From NCBI GenBank assembly GCA_018303705.1, contig JAGVXQ010000021.1:1-6006 (forward strand): 6,006 bases of DNA, written 5' to 3'. Source of the stretch: Candidatus Woesearchaeota archaeon. GTDB taxonomy: Archaea > Nanobdellota > Nanobdellia > SCGC-AAA011-G17 > JACPNG01. The position numbers were made by a program, and so were the translations under genes. This document shows, in pieces, positions 5,457 through 6,006 of this stretch; position 1 is the stretch's first letter; each line of letters starts with the position of its first letter. The notes below the pieces were generated by a model. The model was given only the letters and a program-made list of their open reading frames with translations, ran no database searches and was not told the DNA's origin.

Positions 5457-5805
5457 TGATCACCTCGTTAACTATTCTTTTAACATCAGATTCTGCTATT
5501 GATTTTATCGGGTCTATCAGGTTAATATACTTTTCTAGAACCCTGACGGAATCTTTTCTTGCATAATTTTCTGTTTCCTTACCTATTTCCCTTATTACTT
5601 CCTTTATCCGGTTTACCTCTAGTTTTAGTTCCCTGAGGTCAGAATCCATAATCTTAATGTGCCTTGCAAAGGCCCTGTATTCATCAATCATATTCTTGTT
5701 TATAATCAATGTTTTTTCAGTAAGAAGGGATTGCTTGCTTTCCAAGGATCTTAACCTATTAACTATTTCATTTAACATGTATGAAGGGTCTTGCTGGGTT
5801 TCCAT
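5440..5805 (-). CDS. Short coiled-coil protein, possibly archaellum-accessory-like
   Basis: A 121-residue, highly charged, almost entirely helical protein. Residues about 10-80 show coiled-coil heptad spacing (LNEIVNRLRSLESK, then LRELKLEVNRIKEVI). A C-terminal segment, ARKDSVRVLEKYINLIDPIKSI (82-103), recalls a conserved tail in many DPANN coiled-coil proteins, ending in VKRIVNEVINADRK. There is no membrane segment, cysteine motif or active site. It leads a two-gene unit with the 209-residue coiled-coil protein, and the two overlap by 17 bases, so they probably form a stoichiometric complex. Similarity to FlaC/D/E-type archaellum accessory proteins is in style only. The start is uncertain: Met1 (5805) and Met10 (5778) are both possible, neither has a clear Shine-Dalgarno, and a TATA-like TTAAATAA at 5824-5817 on the minus strand lies too close to Met1 but would allow Met10. 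Confidence 0.75.
   Translation of the reverse strand: METQQDPSYMLNEIVNRLRSLESKQSLLTEKTLIINKNMIDEYRAFARHIKIMDSDLRELKLEVNRIKEVIREIGKETENYARKDSVRVLEKYINLIDPIKSIAESDVKRIVNEVINADRK
5458..5466 (-). promoter_or_regulatory. Near-perfect Shine-Dalgarno inside the upstream gene
   Basis: On the minus strand GAGGTGATC, closely complementary to the archaeal 16S rRNA 3' end, lies three bases... one base (A) before the ATG at 5456 if the run is extended to its last C, with the core GAGG about six bases away. It is formed by the Glu-Val-Ile codons of the upstream coiled-coil gene and fixes the start of the 209-residue protein, giving translational coupling of the pair. Confidence 0.8.
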
Positions 5806-5853
5806 CTTAACGAAAGTTATTTAATTGTGATTGAACAAATAGTTCTATTGATT

Positions 5854-5865
5854 TGTATTAAATAC
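5854..5865. promoter_or_regulatory. Divergent TATA-like element upstream of the partial ATPase-like gene
   Basis: The 85-base divergent gap 5806-5890 carries the near-palindromic GTATTAAATAC (5855-5865). Its centre is about 31 bases before ATG 5891, fitting a rightward promoter with a very short leader. Leftward it would start transcription near 5832, giving the short coiled-coil gene a leader of about 27 bases. A second TATA-like stretch at 5817-5824 may serve the leftward gene instead. Confidence 0.45.
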
Positions 5866-5890
5866 TATGCAATCTTAAAAAAGTGGTAAC

Positions 5891-6006
5891 ATGGCTAATG
5901 AGGAATATTCAATTGTAAAAGAAGGGCAAGAGGATGTAATGAAGATAAACGCGGAAGCGTGGAGCTTTTCTCCTTCTCTAGAGGACAATGCAATGTGCAT
6001 GGCCCT
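5891..6006 (+). CDS. N-terminus of an unidentified protein, possibly a type II/IV secretion ATPase (runs off right edge)
   Basis: An open frame from ATG 5891 to the window edge gives 38 complete codons. The protein begins MANEEYSIVKEGQEDVMKIN and continues AEAWSFSPSLEDNAMCMA. It has no signal peptide or membrane segment in this part. The pattern (V/I)VKEG...(L/M)KIN...SPSLED...CMA resembles, from memory, the N-terminal region of archaeal TadA/VirB11-type secretion or pilus-assembly ATPases, which often carry a Cys-containing SPSLED-like segment before the ATPase core. No Walker motif is within view, so this is a tentative reading. A TATA-like element lies about 31 bases upstream and AGTGGTAAC immediately precedes the ATG as a weak Shine-Dalgarno. 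It diverges from the coiled-coil pair, which would suit a shared secretion or filament locus. Confidence 0.6.
   Translation, partial: MANEEYSIVKEGQEDVMKINAEAWSFSPSLEDNAMCMA

Noticed and set aside
1..6006. CRISPR array, tRNA or rRNA genes, insertion sequence ends, long DNA repeats
   Set aside because: By eye I saw no regularly spaced repeats, no tRNA-like GGTTCGANTCC arm, no transposase and no terminal inverted repeats; the three membrane paralogues are similar in protein only, not as DNA repeats.

Overview
The window looks like chromosomal DNA from an archaeon, most likely an uncultivated DPANN-type lineage (Woesearchaeota/Pacearchaeota/Nanoarchaeota-like). The reasons are an A+T-rich composition, short tightly packed genes, and archaeal TATA boxes about 25-30 bases before several start codons that lack a Shine-Dalgarno (apparently leaderless genes). 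Where Shine-Dalgarno sites occur they are of the GGAGG/GGTGATC type. The gene content also fits: a Hef-type helicase, an archaeal PRC-barrel protein, and several small membrane and coiled-coil families known mainly as hypothetical proteins. The lineage is inferred from style and protein resemblance, not from a marker gene such as rRNA.

Layout. Positions 1-1079 (minus) hold the N-terminal 359 residues of a Hef/FANCM-type DEAH helicase that runs off the left edge. A 50-base divergent promoter with one near-palindromic TATA box separates it from an 88-residue four-helix membrane protein (1130-1396, plus). Converging on that is a minus-strand two-gene unit. Its first gene is a soluble TraB/PrgY-type protein (2812-2153). 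Four bases later comes a membrane protein of the M50/site-2-protease type (2148-1399), whose HExxH motif reads YELVH, so it may be a pseudoprotease.

From 2885 to 4830 (plus) lies a PRC-barrel protein followed by three consecutive, mutually paralogous membrane proteins of 175-186 residues, each with about five predicted helices and the same signature near the first helix (PF..xFTIVFAxL..K(T/S)(K/R)ILG in its fullest form). The first two overlap by ATGA and the third follows after seven bases. Converging on them, with both stop codons inside one CTAG, is a minus-strand pair: a short coiled-coil protein (5805-5440) and a 209-residue protein with a helical repeat, a Gln/Pro/Ser linker and a coiled coil (5456-4827). 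These two overlap by 17 bases. At 5891 a divergent gene begins. Only its first 38 codons are visible; their SPSLED...CMA pattern recalls the N-terminus of archaeal TadA/VirB11-type secretion ATPases.

Working hypothesis: positions 2885-6006 are one functional neighbourhood, possibly an envelope-spanning assembly related to archaeal type IV filaments or secretion, with membrane paralogues, coiled-coil cytoplasmic components and an ATPase at the right edge. None of the paralogue or coiled-coil families can be given a demonstrated function from the sequence. No tRNA, rRNA, CRISPR array, insertion sequence or integration site was seen, and no gene-free stretch exceeds about 85 bases.
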